A DNA stretch of 64,000 bases from Mycolicibacterium phlei (GCF_001583415.1 NZ_CP014475.1:4340001-4404000), one strand, 5' to 3'. Shown: positions 24,667-33,340, counted from the first letter of the stretch. Notes: generated by a model from the letters alone, not told the origin. Translations and numbers: made by a program.

Positions 24667-25704
24667 GTGGGCGAAAACGAGGATGTCCTAGTAACTGTTG
24701 ACGGCGGGGTCGGGCGCATCACCCTGAATCGCCCCAAGGCCATCAACTCGCTGACTCACCCGATGGTCACCGCGATGGAGCGGGCGCTGACCGAGTGGGA
24801 GGACGACGACGCCATCACGGCCGTCCTGCTCGACGGCGCGGGCGAGCGCGGTCTGTGCGCAGGCGGCGACATCGTCGTGCTGTACCACAGCGCCCGCGCC
24901 GACGGCTCCGAGGCGCGCGCGTTCTGGTACGACGAGTACCAGCTCAACGCCCATATCGGCCGCTACCGCAAGCCGTATGTGGCGATCATGGACGGCATCG
25001 TGATGGGCGGCGGCGTCGGTGTCAGCGCGCACGGCAACGTCCGCGTCGCCACCGACACCACCCGGATGGCGATGCCCGAGGTCGGCATCGGCTTCATCCC
25101 CGACGTGGGCGGCACCAAGATCCTGTCGCACGCCCCTGGCCTGCTCGGCTACCACGCCGCGCTCACCGGCGCGAACTTCAACGGCGCCGACGCGATCGCG
25201 CTCGGTTTCGCCGACCACTACGTGCCCCACGACAAGCTCGACGACTTCAAGGCCGCCGTCGTCGCCGACGGGGTGGACGCCGCACTCGCCGCGTTCGCCG
25301 TCGAACCCCCGGCCAGCCCGCTTGCCGCGCAGCGTGATTGGATCGACGTCTGCTACGCCGAGAAGACGGTCACCGACATCCTGGCCGCGCTGCGCGCCCA
25401 CGGCGGTCCGGCCGCCGAGGCCGCCGACCTGATCGAGACACGCTCCCCGATCGCGGTGTCGGTGACGCTGGAATCGCTGCGCCGCGCCGCAGAACTCGAC
25501 ACACTCGAGGACGTGCTGCGCCAGGAGTACCGGGTGTCGTGCGCGTCGCTGCGCTCGCACGACTTCGTCGAGGGTATCCGCGCGCAGGTCGTCGACAAGG
25601 ACCGCAATCCCAAGTGGTCGCCCGCGTCGCTGGCGGCCGTCACCCCCGCCGACGTCGAGGCCTACTTCGCGCCGGCCGACCGCGAACTGGAGTTCACCAA
25701 ATGA
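24667..25704 (+). CDS. echA9: Enoyl-CoA hydratase/isomerase family, 3-hydroxyisobutyryl-CoA-hydrolase type (EchA9)
   Basis: 345 residues, the length of M. tuberculosis EchA9. Crotonase fold with NRPKAINSL, the oxyanion-hole region GAGERGLCAGGDIV, and MDGIVMGGGVGVS. The extended C-terminal third (VLRQEYRVSCASLRSHDFVEGIRAQ) is typical of 3-hydroxyisobutyryl-CoA hydrolases of valine degradation. GTG start fixed by the -10 box. Its stop overlaps the echA8 start (ATGA at 25701-25704), so the two are translationally coupled. Confidence 0.9.
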   Translation: MGENEDVLVTVDGGVGRITLNRPKAINSLTHPMVTAMERALTEWEDDDAITAVLLDGAGERGLCAGGDIVVLYHSARADGSEARAFWYDEYQLNAHIGRYRKPYVAIMDGIVMGGGVGVSAHGNVRVATDTTRMAMPEVGIGFIPDVGGTKILSHAPGLLGYHAALTGANFNGADAIALGFADHYVPHDKLDDFKAAVVADGVDAALAAFAVEPPASPLAAQRDWIDVCYAEKTVTDILAALRAHGGPAAEAADLIETRSPIAVSVTLESLRRAAELDTLEDVLRQEYRVSCASLRSHDFVEGIRAQVVDKDRNPKWSPASLAAVTPADVEAYFAPADRELEFTK

Positions 25705-26477
25705 GCGACTACGAGACGATCATCGTCACCCGCGACGACCGCGTCGCCACCATCACGCTGAACCGGCCCAAGGCGCTCAACGCGCTCAACAGCCAGGTGA
25801 TGAACGAAGTCACCACGGCCGCAGCCGAACTCGACGACGATCCGGGGATCGGCGCGATCATCATCACCGGGAACGAGAAGGCGTTCGCGGCGGGCGCGGA
25901 CATCAAGGAGATGGCGGGCCTGACGTTCGCCGACGTGTTCGGCAGCGACTTCTTCGCCGCCTGGGGCAAGTTCGCCGCGGTGCGCACACCCACCATCGCC
26001 GCGGTCGCCGGGTACGCGCTCGGCGGCGGCTGCGAGCTGGCGATGATGTGCGACATCCTGATCGCCGCGGACACCGCGAAATTCGGCCAGCCCGAGATCA
26101 AGCTGGGTGTACTGCCGGGTATGGGCGGCAGCCAGCGGCTGACCCGCGCGATCGGCAAGGCCAAGGCGATGGACCTGATCCTGACCGGCCGCAACATGGA
26201 CGCCGAGGAGGCCGAGCGCGCCGGCCTGGTCGCCCGCGTGGTGCCCGCCGACAAGCTGCTCGAGGAGGCCAACGCGGTCGCCAAGACCATCGCGGAAATG
26301 TCGTTGTCGGCGGCGCGGATGGCCAAGGAGGCCGTCAACCGTGCGTTCGAGACGACGCTGGCCGAGGGCCTGCTCTACGAACGCCGGCTGTTCCATTCGG
26401 CGTTCGCCACCGAGGACCAGACCGAGGGCATGGCGGCGTTCACCGAGAAGCGCACGCCGAACTTCCGCCACCGTTAA
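25701..26477 (+). CDS. echA8: Enoyl-CoA hydratase (EchA8)
   Basis: 258 residues of the crotonase superfamily: NRPKALNALN, AFAAGADIKEM, GYALGGGCELAMMCD, and catalytic Glu residues in CELAMM and GQPEIKLGVLPGMGG. Hydrates trans-2-enoyl-CoA in beta-oxidation. Second gene of the echA9-echA8 operon (4-nt overlap); the following gene starts 9 nt after its stop and is probably co-transcribed. Confidence 0.94.
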   Translation: MSDYETIIVTRDDRVATITLNRPKALNALNSQVMNEVTTAAAELDDDPGIGAIIITGNEKAFAAGADIKEMAGLTFADVFGSDFFAAWGKFAAVRTPTIAAVAGYALGGGCELAMMCDILIAADTAKFGQPEIKLGVLPGMGGSQRLTRAIGKAKAMDLILTGRNMDAEEAERAGLVARVVPADKLLEEANAVAKTIAEMSLSAARMAKEAVNRAFETTLAEGLLYERRLFHSAFATEDQTEGMAAFTEKRTPNFRHR

Positions 26478-26486
26478 TCTTCGGGG

Positions 26487-28178
26487 GTGACCGACACCCG
26501 CGAAATCGTCGAGGAGGCACCGCCGCAGCGGTCCGCGAAGAAGAGTTGGTGGGTACGGCACTACACGTTCACCGGCACCGCGCTGGGGCTGGTGTTCGTG
26601 TGGTTCTCGCTGACCCCGTCGCTGCTGCCTCGCGGCCCGCTGTTCCAGGGGCTCGTCAGCGCCGGCGCGGGCGCATTCGGCTACGGCCTCGGCGTGTTCG
26701 TGGTCTGGCTGGTGCGCTACATGCGCTCCAAGGACAGCAGCCCGCCTGCACCGCGCACGGCGTGGATCGCGCTGGTCATCATCGGCGTCATCGGCCAGCT
26801 GTGGATGATGATCTACTTCGACCGCTGGCAGGACGAGGTCCGTGACCTCGACGGCGTGGCGCGGCTGGGCTTCTGGGACTATCCGCTGACCGCGGTGGTG
26901 TCGATCGTGGTGCTTTTCGCGCTCGTCGAGATCGGACAGTTGATCGGCAAGCTGATCCGCTTCCTCACCCGCCAGCTCGAACGTGTTGCCCCGCCGCGGG
27001 TTTCGGGGGTCGTCGCGGTAGGGCTGATCCTGGCGCTGTTCATCGCGCTGCTCAACGGCGTGGTGGTGCGGTTCGCGATGAAGACCATCAACAGCACGTT
27101 CTCCGCGGTCAACGACGAGACCGATCCGGACTTCCCGGCGCCGACGTCGCCGCTGCGCTCGGGCGGGCCCGGCTCGCTGGCCAGTTGGGAGTCGCTGGGG
27201 CACCAGGGCCGGGTGTTCGTCTCGGCGGGGCCGACGGTCGAGGAGCTCACCGCGTTCAACGGCAGGCCCGCGCTGGAGCCGATCCGCGCCTACGCCGGGC
27301 TGCACTCCGCCAACGGGATCAAGGCCACCGCCGCGCTGGCCGCCCGCGAACTGCAGCGCATGGGCGGGCTGCAGCGCGAGGTGGTCGCGGTCGCCACCAC
27401 CACCGGCACCGGCTGGATCAACGAGGCCGAGGCCTCGGCGCTGGAGTACATGTTCAACGGCGACACCGCGATCGTGTCGATGCAGTACTCGTTCCTGCCG
27501 AGTTGGCTGTCGTTCCTGGTGGACAAGGAGAACGCGCGGCAAGCGGGGCAGGCACTGTTCGAGGCCGTCGACGAGCTGATCCGGGTGATGCCCCCGGCGC
27601 AGCGGCCGCGGCTGGTGGTGTTCGGCGAGAGCCTGGGCTCGTTCGGCGGTGAGGCGCCGTTCCTGGCGCTCAACAACCTGATCGCCCGCACCGACGGCGC
27701 CCTGTTCAGCGGGCCGACGTTCAACAACACGATCTGGACGCAGCTGACCCACAACCGCGATCCGGACTCGCCGATGTGGCTGCCGATCTACGACAAGGGT
27801 GAGAACGTCCGGTTCGCCGCCCGCGCCGAGAACCTGGACCGACCCGACGATCCGTGGGGTCATCCGCGGGTGGTGTACCTGCAGCACGCCTCCGACCCGA
27901 TCTCCTGGTGGAGTCCGGATCTGCTGTTCACCGAACCGGATTGGCTCAAGGAGCCCCGCGGCTACGACGTCTCCGGGCGCATGCAGTGGATCCCGGTGGT
28001 GACGTTCCTGCAGGTGTCGGCGGATATGGCGGTGGCCGTCGATGTGCCCGACGGGCACGGCCACGTCTACATCAAGGACGTCGCCGACGCATGGGCGGCG
28101 ATCCTGGAGCCGCCTGGCTGGACCCCGGAGAAGACCGAGAAGCTGCGCCCGCTGCTCACCAACGACGAGAACGCTTAG
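26487..28178 (+). CDS. Membrane-anchored alpha/beta-hydrolase (Rv1069c-like)
   Basis: 563 residues. About four or five transmembrane helices fill the first 200 residues. The soluble C-terminal part is an alpha/beta-hydrolase of the actinobacterial type with nucleophile Ser in VVFGESLGSFGGE, Asp in LQHASDPISWW and His in PDGHGHVY. The family belongs to membrane-anchored esterases of unknown substrate. GTG start 9 nt after echA8. Its stop overlaps the convergent rhodanese gene by 4 nt. In M. tuberculosis two PE_PGRS genes follow; here they are absent. Confidence 0.85.
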   Translation: MTDTREIVEEAPPQRSAKKSWWVRHYTFTGTALGLVFVWFSLTPSLLPRGPLFQGLVSAGAGAFGYGLGVFVVWLVRYMRSKDSSPPAPRTAWIALVIIGVIGQLWMMIYFDRWQDEVRDLDGVARLGFWDYPLTAVVSIVVLFALVEIGQLIGKLIRFLTRQLERVAPPRVSGVVAVGLILALFIALLNGVVVRFAMKTINSTFSAVNDETDPDFPAPTSPLRSGGPGSLASWESLGHQGRVFVSAGPTVEELTAFNGRPALEPIRAYAGLHSANGIKATAALAARELQRMGGLQREVVAVATTTGTGWINEAEASALEYMFNGDTAIVSMQYSFLPSWLSFLVDKENARQAGQALFEAVDELIRVMPPAQRPRLVVFGESLGSFGGEAPFLALNNLIARTDGALFSGPTFNNTIWTQLTHNRDPDSPMWLPIYDKGENVRFAARAENLDRPDDPWGHPRVVYLQHASDPISWWSPDLLFTEPDWLKEPRGYDVSGRMQWIPVVTFLQVSADMAVAVDVPDGHGHVYIKDVADAWAAILEPPGWTPEKTEKLRPLLTNDENA

Positions 28179-28546
28179 TTGACAAGGCCTTCAGCCTTCA
28201 TCGCGTGATACCCACCGATCACGTCGGTGGCGCGGTGCAGGCCGAGGTCCTGCAGCGCCGCCGCGGCCAGGCTCGACGTGTAGCCCTCCGAACACAGGAT
28301 CACCCACTCGACGTCGTCGTCGACGGCCTGCGGCAGCCGCGCCTCGCTGGTCGGGTCGCAGCGCCACTCCAGCACATTGCGTTCGATGACCAGCGCGCCG
28401 GGCACCTCGCCCTCCTGTGCGCGCTGCGCCTGCGGCCGGATGTCGACGAGGATCGCCCCGCGCGCCAGCGCGGCGGGCACCTCGGCGGCGGGCAGCCGGC
28501 GCAGCCGGGCCCTGGCCGCCTCCAGTACGCGGTCGATGCGGCTCAT
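28175..28546 (-). CDS. Rhodanese-like sulfurtransferase (Rv1066-like)
   Basis: 123 residues, a single rhodanese domain with active-site Cys85 in ILCSEGYTSS and the ILVDIRP motif near the N-terminus. Transfers sulfane sulfur between thiols. Its ATG overlaps the cysteine dioxygenase stop (ATGA), so both are made from one mRNA. The pairing suggests handling of sulfur freed in cysteine oxidation. Confidence 0.9.
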   Translation of the reverse strand: MSRIDRVLEAARARLRRLPAAEVPAALARGAILVDIRPQAQRAQEGEVPGALVIERNVLEWRCDPTSEARLPQAVDDDVEWVILCSEGYTSSLAAAALQDLGLHRATDVIGGYHAMKAEGLVN

Positions 28547-29115
28547 CCCTCTGGGCCGTCCGTCAGCTCGGTTCGGGTGCGGCGCAACGTGTTCTGCGCG
28601 GTCACCTCGTAGTACGACATCGCGGTCAGCGGCGGCGAGTAGGCGTGCACGCTCAAGGTCGGTTCCTGAGGCGTCTCCAGGGCATCGGACGGCGCCCACA
28701 CCACGTCGTGCACCCAGCCCAGCGGGAACGCGGTCTGGTCTCCGGCCACCAGCCGCCGCTGGCGCAACTTCTCACCGTCCCAGCGGGTTTCGGCGAGCGC
28801 ACCGGACACCACGGTCAGCGCGCCCAGCGATCCGCCGTGGTCGTGCAGTTCGGTGGCGCGTCCGGGCACCCAGCTGATCAGCCAGATGTCGAGTTCGTCG
28901 TCACCGTGCACCCGGGCGTACCACCGCTCGTCGGTGGGCAGCCCCTCGGCGGGCAGCACGTGACCGAAGCGGCCAGACAGCACGTCGTCGGCGACGCGGT
29001 CGGTGGCGTGCAGCAGGTCGGGCAGGCGCAGCCGGGTCGGCGCAGACACAGCAGGCACAGACACGGCAGGCACAGACACAGCGGGCACAGAGACGGCAGG
29101 GGTGGAGACGGACAT
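28543..29115 (-). CDS. Cysteine dioxygenase family protein (Rv1065-like)
   Basis: 190 residues of the cupin fold. The iron ligands are His91 and His93 in ELHDHGGSLGAL and His136 in GWVHDVV. Oxidises cysteine (or a related thiol) to the sulfinic acid. The first ~25 residues are a PAVSV repeat not found in the core family and encoded by tandem DNA repeats, so the ATG at 29115 (with CTGGAG upstream) may be followed by a flexible tail, or translation may begin further in. Coupled to the rhodanese gene. Confidence 0.87.
   Translation of the reverse strand: MSVSTPAVSVPAVSVPAVSVPAVSAPTRLRLPDLLHATDRVADDVLSGRFGHVLPAEGLPTDERWYARVHGDDELDIWLISWVPGRATELHDHGGSLGALTVVSGALAETRWDGEKLRQRRLVAGDQTAFPLGWVHDVVWAPSDALETPQEPTLSVHAYSPPLTAMSYYEVTAQNTLRRTRTELTDGPEG
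29040..29102. repeat. 15-bp tandem repeats encoding the PAVSV tail
   Basis: About four imperfect copies of a GGCACAGACACRGCR-like unit, in frame, giving Pro-Ala-Val-Ser-Val units at the N-terminus of the cysteine dioxygenase. Confidence 0.7.
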
Positions 29116-29217
29116 GAACAACTCCAGGAGGACGAACGGATCAGACGGCGGGGTGGGCGTTACGCCCGACAACACCGGTGAATCAGGACCCGTTCGATCA
29201 CGGCGGCCAGTGTTGCA

Positions 29218-29223
29218 TAGATT
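29218..29223 (+). promoter_or_regulatory. -10 box of lpqV (leaderless)
   Basis: TAGATT followed by six bases and the ATG at 29230; no ribosome-binding site. Confidence 0.55.
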
Positions 29224-29229
29224 GACGCC

Positions 29230-29673
29230 ATGCGCAGGTACCTCCTCAGCGGCGCAGCCGTCCTCGCCGCCTGCCTGGCAGCGGCCGGATGCGCGTCCGA
29301 CGACACCGCCGATCAGCCTCCGTCGGCACCGGCCACGGACACCACGCAGGCCACCACGACGACGAGTCCGCTGACCCGCACCGCCGCACCGGGCACCCAC
29401 GAGCTGAGCCCGGACGGTGTCACCACCGCCGTCGGCGCCCCCGCCGAATCCACCGAAGAGGAGTACTTCCAGGCCTGTTTCGCCGCGCGCACCTGGATGG
29501 AGCAGCAGGGCGGCGACCTGCAGGCGCAGATCGAGCCCTATCTCGCCGAGCTGCAGCGCACCGACTCGGCGGGCCCCGGCACGTTCGGCACGCCGTGGTC
29601 GCAGCTGCCCCCGCCGCGGCAGGCGGCGGTGATCGTCGCGGTCGAGGCCGCGGCGGCCCAGCAGTGCGGCTGA
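29230..29673 (+). CDS. lpqV: Lipoprotein LpqV-like
   Basis: 147 residues. Signal peptide MRRYLLSGAAVLAACLAAAGC with the lipobox ending at Cys21, then a Thr/Pro-rich linker and a small helical domain with two more cysteines (FQACFAAR and QQCG), probably disulfide-linked. Anchored to the outer face of the cytoplasmic membrane. The position between cysteine dioxygenase and the patatins matches Rv1064c. Function unknown. Confidence 0.85.
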   Translation: MRRYLLSGAAVLAACLAAAGCASDDTADQPPSAPATDTTQATTTTSPLTRTAAPGTHELSPDGVTTAVGAPAESTEEEYFQACFAARTWMEQQGGDLQAQIEPYLAELQRTDSAGPGTFGTPWSQLPPPRQAAVIVAVEAAAAQQCG

Positions 29674-29737
29674 GCCGCGATCCCGGGTTCGAATCACGCT
29701 GCGCCGAACCCCGGCGTCCGGGGCGCACAATGAGGGT

Positions 29738-30715
29738 ATGGCTGGCAAGCGGGTCGCGCTGGCCCTGGGCAGCGGAAGCGCGCGGGGATACGCCCACATC
29801 GGCGTCATCGGGGAGCTCGAGAGCCGCGGTTACGAGATCGTGGGCATCGCGGGCTCCTCGATGGGCGCGCTGGTCGGCGGGCTGCAGGCCGCGGGCAAGC
29901 TCGACGAGTTCGCCGACTGGGCCAAGTCGCTGACCCAGGGTGCGGTGCTGCGGCTGCTGGACCCGTCGATCACCGCCTCCGGGGTGCTGCGCGCGACCAA
30001 GATCCTCGACGCGGTCCGCGACATCCTCGGCGAGGTGCGCATCGAGGAGCTGCCGATCCCCTACACCGCGGTGTCGACGGATCTGATCGCCGGCCGCACG
30101 GTGTGGCTGCAGCGCGGCCCGGTGGACGCCGCGATCCGGGCGTCGATCGCGATTCCGGGGGTCATCGCCCCGCATGTGCTCGACGGCCGGCTGCTGGCCG
30201 ACGGCGGCATCCTCGAACCGCTGCCGATGGCGCCGATCGCGGCCGTGAACGCCGACCTGACCATCGGGGTGTCGCTGGCGGGCAGCGACACCACCGCACC
30301 GACGGCGCCGTCGTCGGAGGCCGGTTCGCGCGCCACCACCGAGTGGCTGTCGCGGATGTGGCGCAGCACCACCGCGCTGATCGAGTCCACCCCGGTGCTG
30401 GGCCGGTTCGGCTCCGGGTCCGGCGCGACCGAGGGCAGCAGCACTGACGAGCTCGTCGACGCGTCCCGTGAGCTGGACGCCACCCGGGAGGCGACGGTGC
30501 CCAAGCTCGGCAGCTTCGAGGTGATGAACCGCAGCATCGACATCGCCCAGGCCGCGCTGGCCCGTCACCAGCTCGCCTACTATCCGCCCGACCTGCTCAT
30601 AGAGGTGCCCCGAACCGCTTGCCGCAGCTTGGATTTCCACCGCGCGGGTGAGGTGATCGAACTCGGCGCGAAGCTGGCCGCGACGGTGCTGGACGACTAC
30701 GAGGCGGGCGGCTAG
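29738..30715 (+). CDS. Patatin-like phospholipase (Rv1063c-like)
   Basis: 325 residues. Patatin signature: Gly-rich oxyanion loop LGSGSARGYAH, nucleophile Ser41 in IAGSSMGAL, catalytic Asp in LLADGGILE. Hydrolyses acyl chains from glycerolipids. No signal peptide. A Ser/Thr/Ala-rich insertion (about 185-235) separates the core from the C-terminus. Ends 4 nt into a second, convergent patatin gene. Confidence 0.9.
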   Translation: MAGKRVALALGSGSARGYAHIGVIGELESRGYEIVGIAGSSMGALVGGLQAAGKLDEFADWAKSLTQGAVLRLLDPSITASGVLRATKILDAVRDILGEVRIEELPIPYTAVSTDLIAGRTVWLQRGPVDAAIRASIAIPGVIAPHVLDGRLLADGGILEPLPMAPIAAVNADLTIGVSLAGSDTTAPTAPSSEAGSRATTEWLSRMWRSTTALIESTPVLGRFGSGSGATEGSSTDELVDASRELDATREATVPKLGSFEVMNRSIDIAQAALARHQLAYYPPDLLIEVPRTACRSLDFHRAGEVIELGAKLAATVLDDYEAGG

Positions 30716-31557
30716 ACGCCCAGCTGGGTGGCCAGTTGCGCGGCGATGCGCCTGCCCTGCTCGCGGCCGGCCCGCGCGGACGGCACCCGGCACGCCGGGT
30801 CCAGCGGGTTGGTCCCGAATGCGGCCAGCGAGGCGTCGTCGGCGAAGACCGCGAACGCGTTGCGGGCCTTGATCTCCTCGACGACACCCGTACTCCAGGG
30901 CGACGGCGAGTCCTCGCCCTGCGGGATCAGCGCGACGGCGGTGTCGCAGTCGTCGGCGACGGCCATGTTCACCGGGCTGGCCACCCCGCCGTCCATCAGC
31001 CGCCTGTCGCCGACGGTGACCGGCGGCCACACCCCGGGCACCGCGCAGCTGGCCGCGACCGCGTCGACGAGCGACACCCCGGAGAAGCGGTCGAGGGTGG
31101 CGAGTTCTCCGGTCGCGGTGTCGATCGCGGTGATGCGCAGGTCGCGGTCGGGCCAGTCGTGCGACGGCAGCCGAGCCTCGATCACCGCGCGGCGGACGGG
31201 TTCGGCGACGGTGTCGGCGGCCAGCGCGATCTCCCCGATCCGCTGCAGCTTCTCGGTTTTCGAGCCGGGTGCGGTCATCGCGCGCAGGAACAGCTCGGCG
31301 ATCTCGGCGATGCCCGCGCCCGGGTGGATCTCCGTCGAGGCCACCGCGGTCTGCCGGTCGAACAGCTCGGTCAGCGGCAGCCCGCTGCCGAGTTGGGCGG
31401 CGACGGTGGAGCCCGCCGAGGTGCCGACCAGGACGTCGGAGGCCAGCAGTGCCTCGGCGGCCGCGGGCGCCACGTCGGCGATACCGGTCAAGACGCCGGT
31501 CTCCCACGCGATTCCCGCGATCCCGCCGCCGGCGAGCACCAGTGCGCGTTTCGTCAC
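30712..31557 (-). CDS. Patatin-like phospholipase (Rv1062-like)
   Basis: 281 residues. Oxyanion loop LAGGGIAGIAWETG, nucleophile Ser47 in VGTSAGS, catalytic Asp in RLMDGGVASP. Distinct subfamily from the neighbouring patatin (they are not close duplicates). No ribosome-binding site is obvious before the ATG at 31557. Convergent overlap of 4 nt with the other patatin. Confidence 0.9.
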   Translation of the reverse strand: MTKRALVLAGGGIAGIAWETGVLTGIADVAPAAAEALLASDVLVGTSAGSTVAAQLGSGLPLTELFDRQTAVASTEIHPGAGIAEIAELFLRAMTAPGSKTEKLQRIGEIALAADTVAEPVRRAVIEARLPSHDWPDRDLRITAIDTATGELATLDRFSGVSLVDAVAASCAVPGVWPPVTVGDRRLMDGGVASPVNMAVADDCDTAVALIPQGEDSPSPWSTGVVEEIKARNAFAVFADDASLAAFGTNPLDPACRVPSARAGREQGRRIAAQLATQLGV

Positions 31558-31587
31558 GCCCGTGAGTGTGCCAGGTCAGCCGGCCGA

Positions 31588-31593
31588 TAGGGT
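31588..31593 (+). promoter_or_regulatory. -10 box of the HAD phosphatase gene (leaderless)
   Basis: TAGGGT, six bases, then ATG at 31600. Confidence 0.5.
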
Positions 31594-31599
31594 CACCCC

Positions 31600-32382
31600 A
31601 TGTCCCGGGGATCGGTCGTGGCCGCGGTCGCGGCGGCGGTGCTGTGGACCAGTCCGGTGGTCGCAGCGCAGCCGCAGACCCCGCCCGCCCCGGCGATCCC
31701 GTACCTGAGCGAGCTGCAGCGGGCCGCCGCCCCGGCGGCCGCCTGGATCGCCGAGCGCGCCCCGCAGGTGCGCCGTCCCGCGGTGGTGATCGACGTCGAC
31801 GAGACCGCGCTGTCGAACTGGGCGGTGGTCGACGGCAGACCGGCCGCGATCCCGCCGACGCTGGAGCTGTTCACCACCGCCCGCGAGCACGGCGTCGACG
31901 TCTTCTTCATCACCGGCCGTCCGGAGAGCATGCGCAGCACCACCGAACGCGACCTGCGCGCCGCCGGATACCGCGGGTACACCCGGCTCATCATGAAACC
32001 CGATGACCTGCAATACGATTCGTACGCCGACTTCAAGGCGCCGCAGCGGGAGCGACTGGTCCGGCAGGGCTTCACCCTCATCGCCAACGTCGGCGATCAG
32101 CGCTCGGATCTCACCGGCGGCTTCGCCGAACGGGAGTTCCTGCTGCCCAACCCGCTCTACCGGGTGCCCTGCGCCAGATCCGGTGCGGCCCGGCCGCTGA
32201 TCAACGGCAGGTCGAGGTATGTGGCGATCCCGGGCGGTGCGGCGCACACCGCGGGCACCGAGTTCACGCAGTGCGCGGCGGTGCCGACGACACCGTACTC
32301 CGGCCCCTCGCCGCCGGCCTCGGACTGGAAGCCCTTGACGACGATCGAGACGTCCGGGTTGCCCCGCACCTCCATCTCGTAG
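31600..32382 (+). CDS. Secreted HAD-superfamily acid phosphatase with an extended C-terminus
   Basis: 260 residues. Signal peptide (about 1-23), then a class-B-like HAD phosphatase with the DxD motif VIDVDETALSNW (D65, D67), FITGRPESMR and VGDQRSDLTGG. Family members normally end just after a NPLY(R/T)VP-like segment, reached here at residue 190. The next codon is TGC, one base from TGA, and the frame then runs another 70 residues antisense to the end of the neighbouring gene. The tail (from CARSGAARPL) looks like non-functional sequence, so stop-codon loss is likely. Overlaps the convergent reductase gene by 226 nt. Confidence 0.8.
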   Translation: MSRGSVVAAVAAAVLWTSPVVAAQPQTPPAPAIPYLSELQRAAAPAAAWIAERAPQVRRPAVVIDVDETALSNWAVVDGRPAAIPPTLELFTTAREHGVDVFFITGRPESMRSTTERDLRAAGYRGYTRLIMKPDDLQYDSYADFKAPQRERLVRQGFTLIANVGDQRSDLTGGFAEREFLLPNPLYRVPCARSGAARPLINGRSRYVAIPGGAAHTAGTEFTQCAAVPTTPYSGPSPPASDWKPLTTIETSGLPRTSIS

Positions 32383-33218
32383 CGCTGCCCCTCCGGACCG
32401 AAAGTCCAAGCGGGCTCGAGGTTCTCCTCCCCCATCAACCAGTTCACCGTGACCCGCACGACGGGTTCGCCGTCGACCAGCGCCTCCCAGTGGAACTTGC
32501 GGCCTGCCACCTGACCCGGTTCGATCACGCCGATCGGCGAGTCGATCGGGGCGGTGGCGACGGCGATCTCCTGCGAGGAGCGGATCTTCGGGTCGGCGCG
32601 GAATCCCGCCTTGTCGACCACCATCTTGACCGCCTGGATGAACCCGCCGTCGAGCAGCTTCTGCATCGGACCGGACAGCGCCTTGTCCGGCACCTCCCCG
32701 AAGCCCATGACGTGCCGCACGACGTCGGGTGCGTCGTAGCTGCGCAGGTCCGAGAACTCCTCGGCGCGAACGAATCTCACGCCGGTCGAGAACGCGGAGA
32801 ACAGCAGCGGGAACTTCTCGCTGATGCCGCCGGGCGCGATACCGGTGCCGTGCAGCGTGGCGTTGCCGGCCAGCGCGGCCTCCCGCAGCGGCGCGGCCTG
32901 CCGCTCGCTCGGGTACACCCAGCCGACCGGGGTGATGACGTTCTTGCCGGACCGCAGCAGTGCGGCCACCTCGTCGGGGTTGGGCAGCAGCGGCGCGTAG
33001 ATCACCGCGTCGGCGTCGGTGGCCAGGATCTCCTCGACGCTGTTGGTCGCGACGACGCCCAGCGGTTCGGTTCCGATCAGCTCGCCGACGTCGCGGCCGG
33101 CCTTGTGCTCCGAATGCACCCAGCAGCCGACGAGTTCGAGGTCGGGATGCTCGAGCACACCCTTGATGGCGGCCACGCCGACGCCGCCGGTCGCCCACTG
33201 CACCACCCGCAGGCCCAT
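32157..33218 (-). CDS. NAD(P)-dependent oxidoreductase of the dihydrodipicolinate-reductase-like / amine dehydrogenase type
   Basis: 353 residues with an N-terminal Rossmann fold (VVQWATGGVGVAAIKGV) and a C-terminal domain ending GIATYLDLPLISGRAAPDL. Mycobacteria hold many such paralogues; the substrate is not known. GGAGGAG precedes the ATG at 33218. A KstR-type operator 19 bases upstream suggests a place in steroid catabolism or its regulon. Its last 226 nt overlap the extended phosphatase gene. Confidence 0.82.
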   Translation of the reverse strand: MGLRVVQWATGGVGVAAIKGVLEHPDLELVGCWVHSEHKAGRDVGELIGTEPLGVVATNSVEEILATDADAVIYAPLLPNPDEVAALLRSGKNVITPVGWVYPSERQAAPLREAALAGNATLHGTGIAPGGISEKFPLLFSAFSTGVRFVRAEEFSDLRSYDAPDVVRHVMGFGEVPDKALSGPMQKLLDGGFIQAVKMVVDKAGFRADPKIRSSQEIAVATAPIDSPIGVIEPGQVAGRKFHWEALVDGEPVVRVTVNWLMGEENLEPAWTFGPEGQRYEMEVRGNPDVSIVVKGFQSEAGGEGPEYGVVGTAAHCVNSVPAVCAAPPGIATYLDLPLISGRAAPDLAQGTR

Positions 33219-33236
33219 AACCACTCCTCCAGAAAC

Positions 33237-33250
33237 TGGAACACGTTCTA
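33237..33250. promoter_or_regulatory. KstR-like operator
   Basis: TGGAACACGTTCTA matches the published KstR motif TNNAACNNGTTNNA at every fixed base. KstR is the TetR-family repressor of cholesterol catabolism genes in mycobacteria. Placed directly upstream of the reductase ribosome-binding site. Confidence 0.6.
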
Positions 33251-33340
33251 CCCTTGCAGGTCTACACCACTTTGTTCGCTGGTTGAGCCGAACCGGCATT
33301 AGGGTGTGGTTGCCACAGGTCGCGTCGCGAGGAGCACCGG

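Noticed and set aside
25662..28064. 800-codon open frame antisense to echA8 and the alpha/beta-hydrolase gene
   Set aside because: Composition (Arg, His, Gln, Gly) and overlap with two well-supported genes mark it as a shadow frame.
29680..29705. tRNA-like T-arm sequence GGTTCGAATC
   Set aside because: The flanking bases cannot pair into a T-stem and no acceptor, D- or anticodon arm lies upstream, so it is a chance match and not a tRNA or attachment site.
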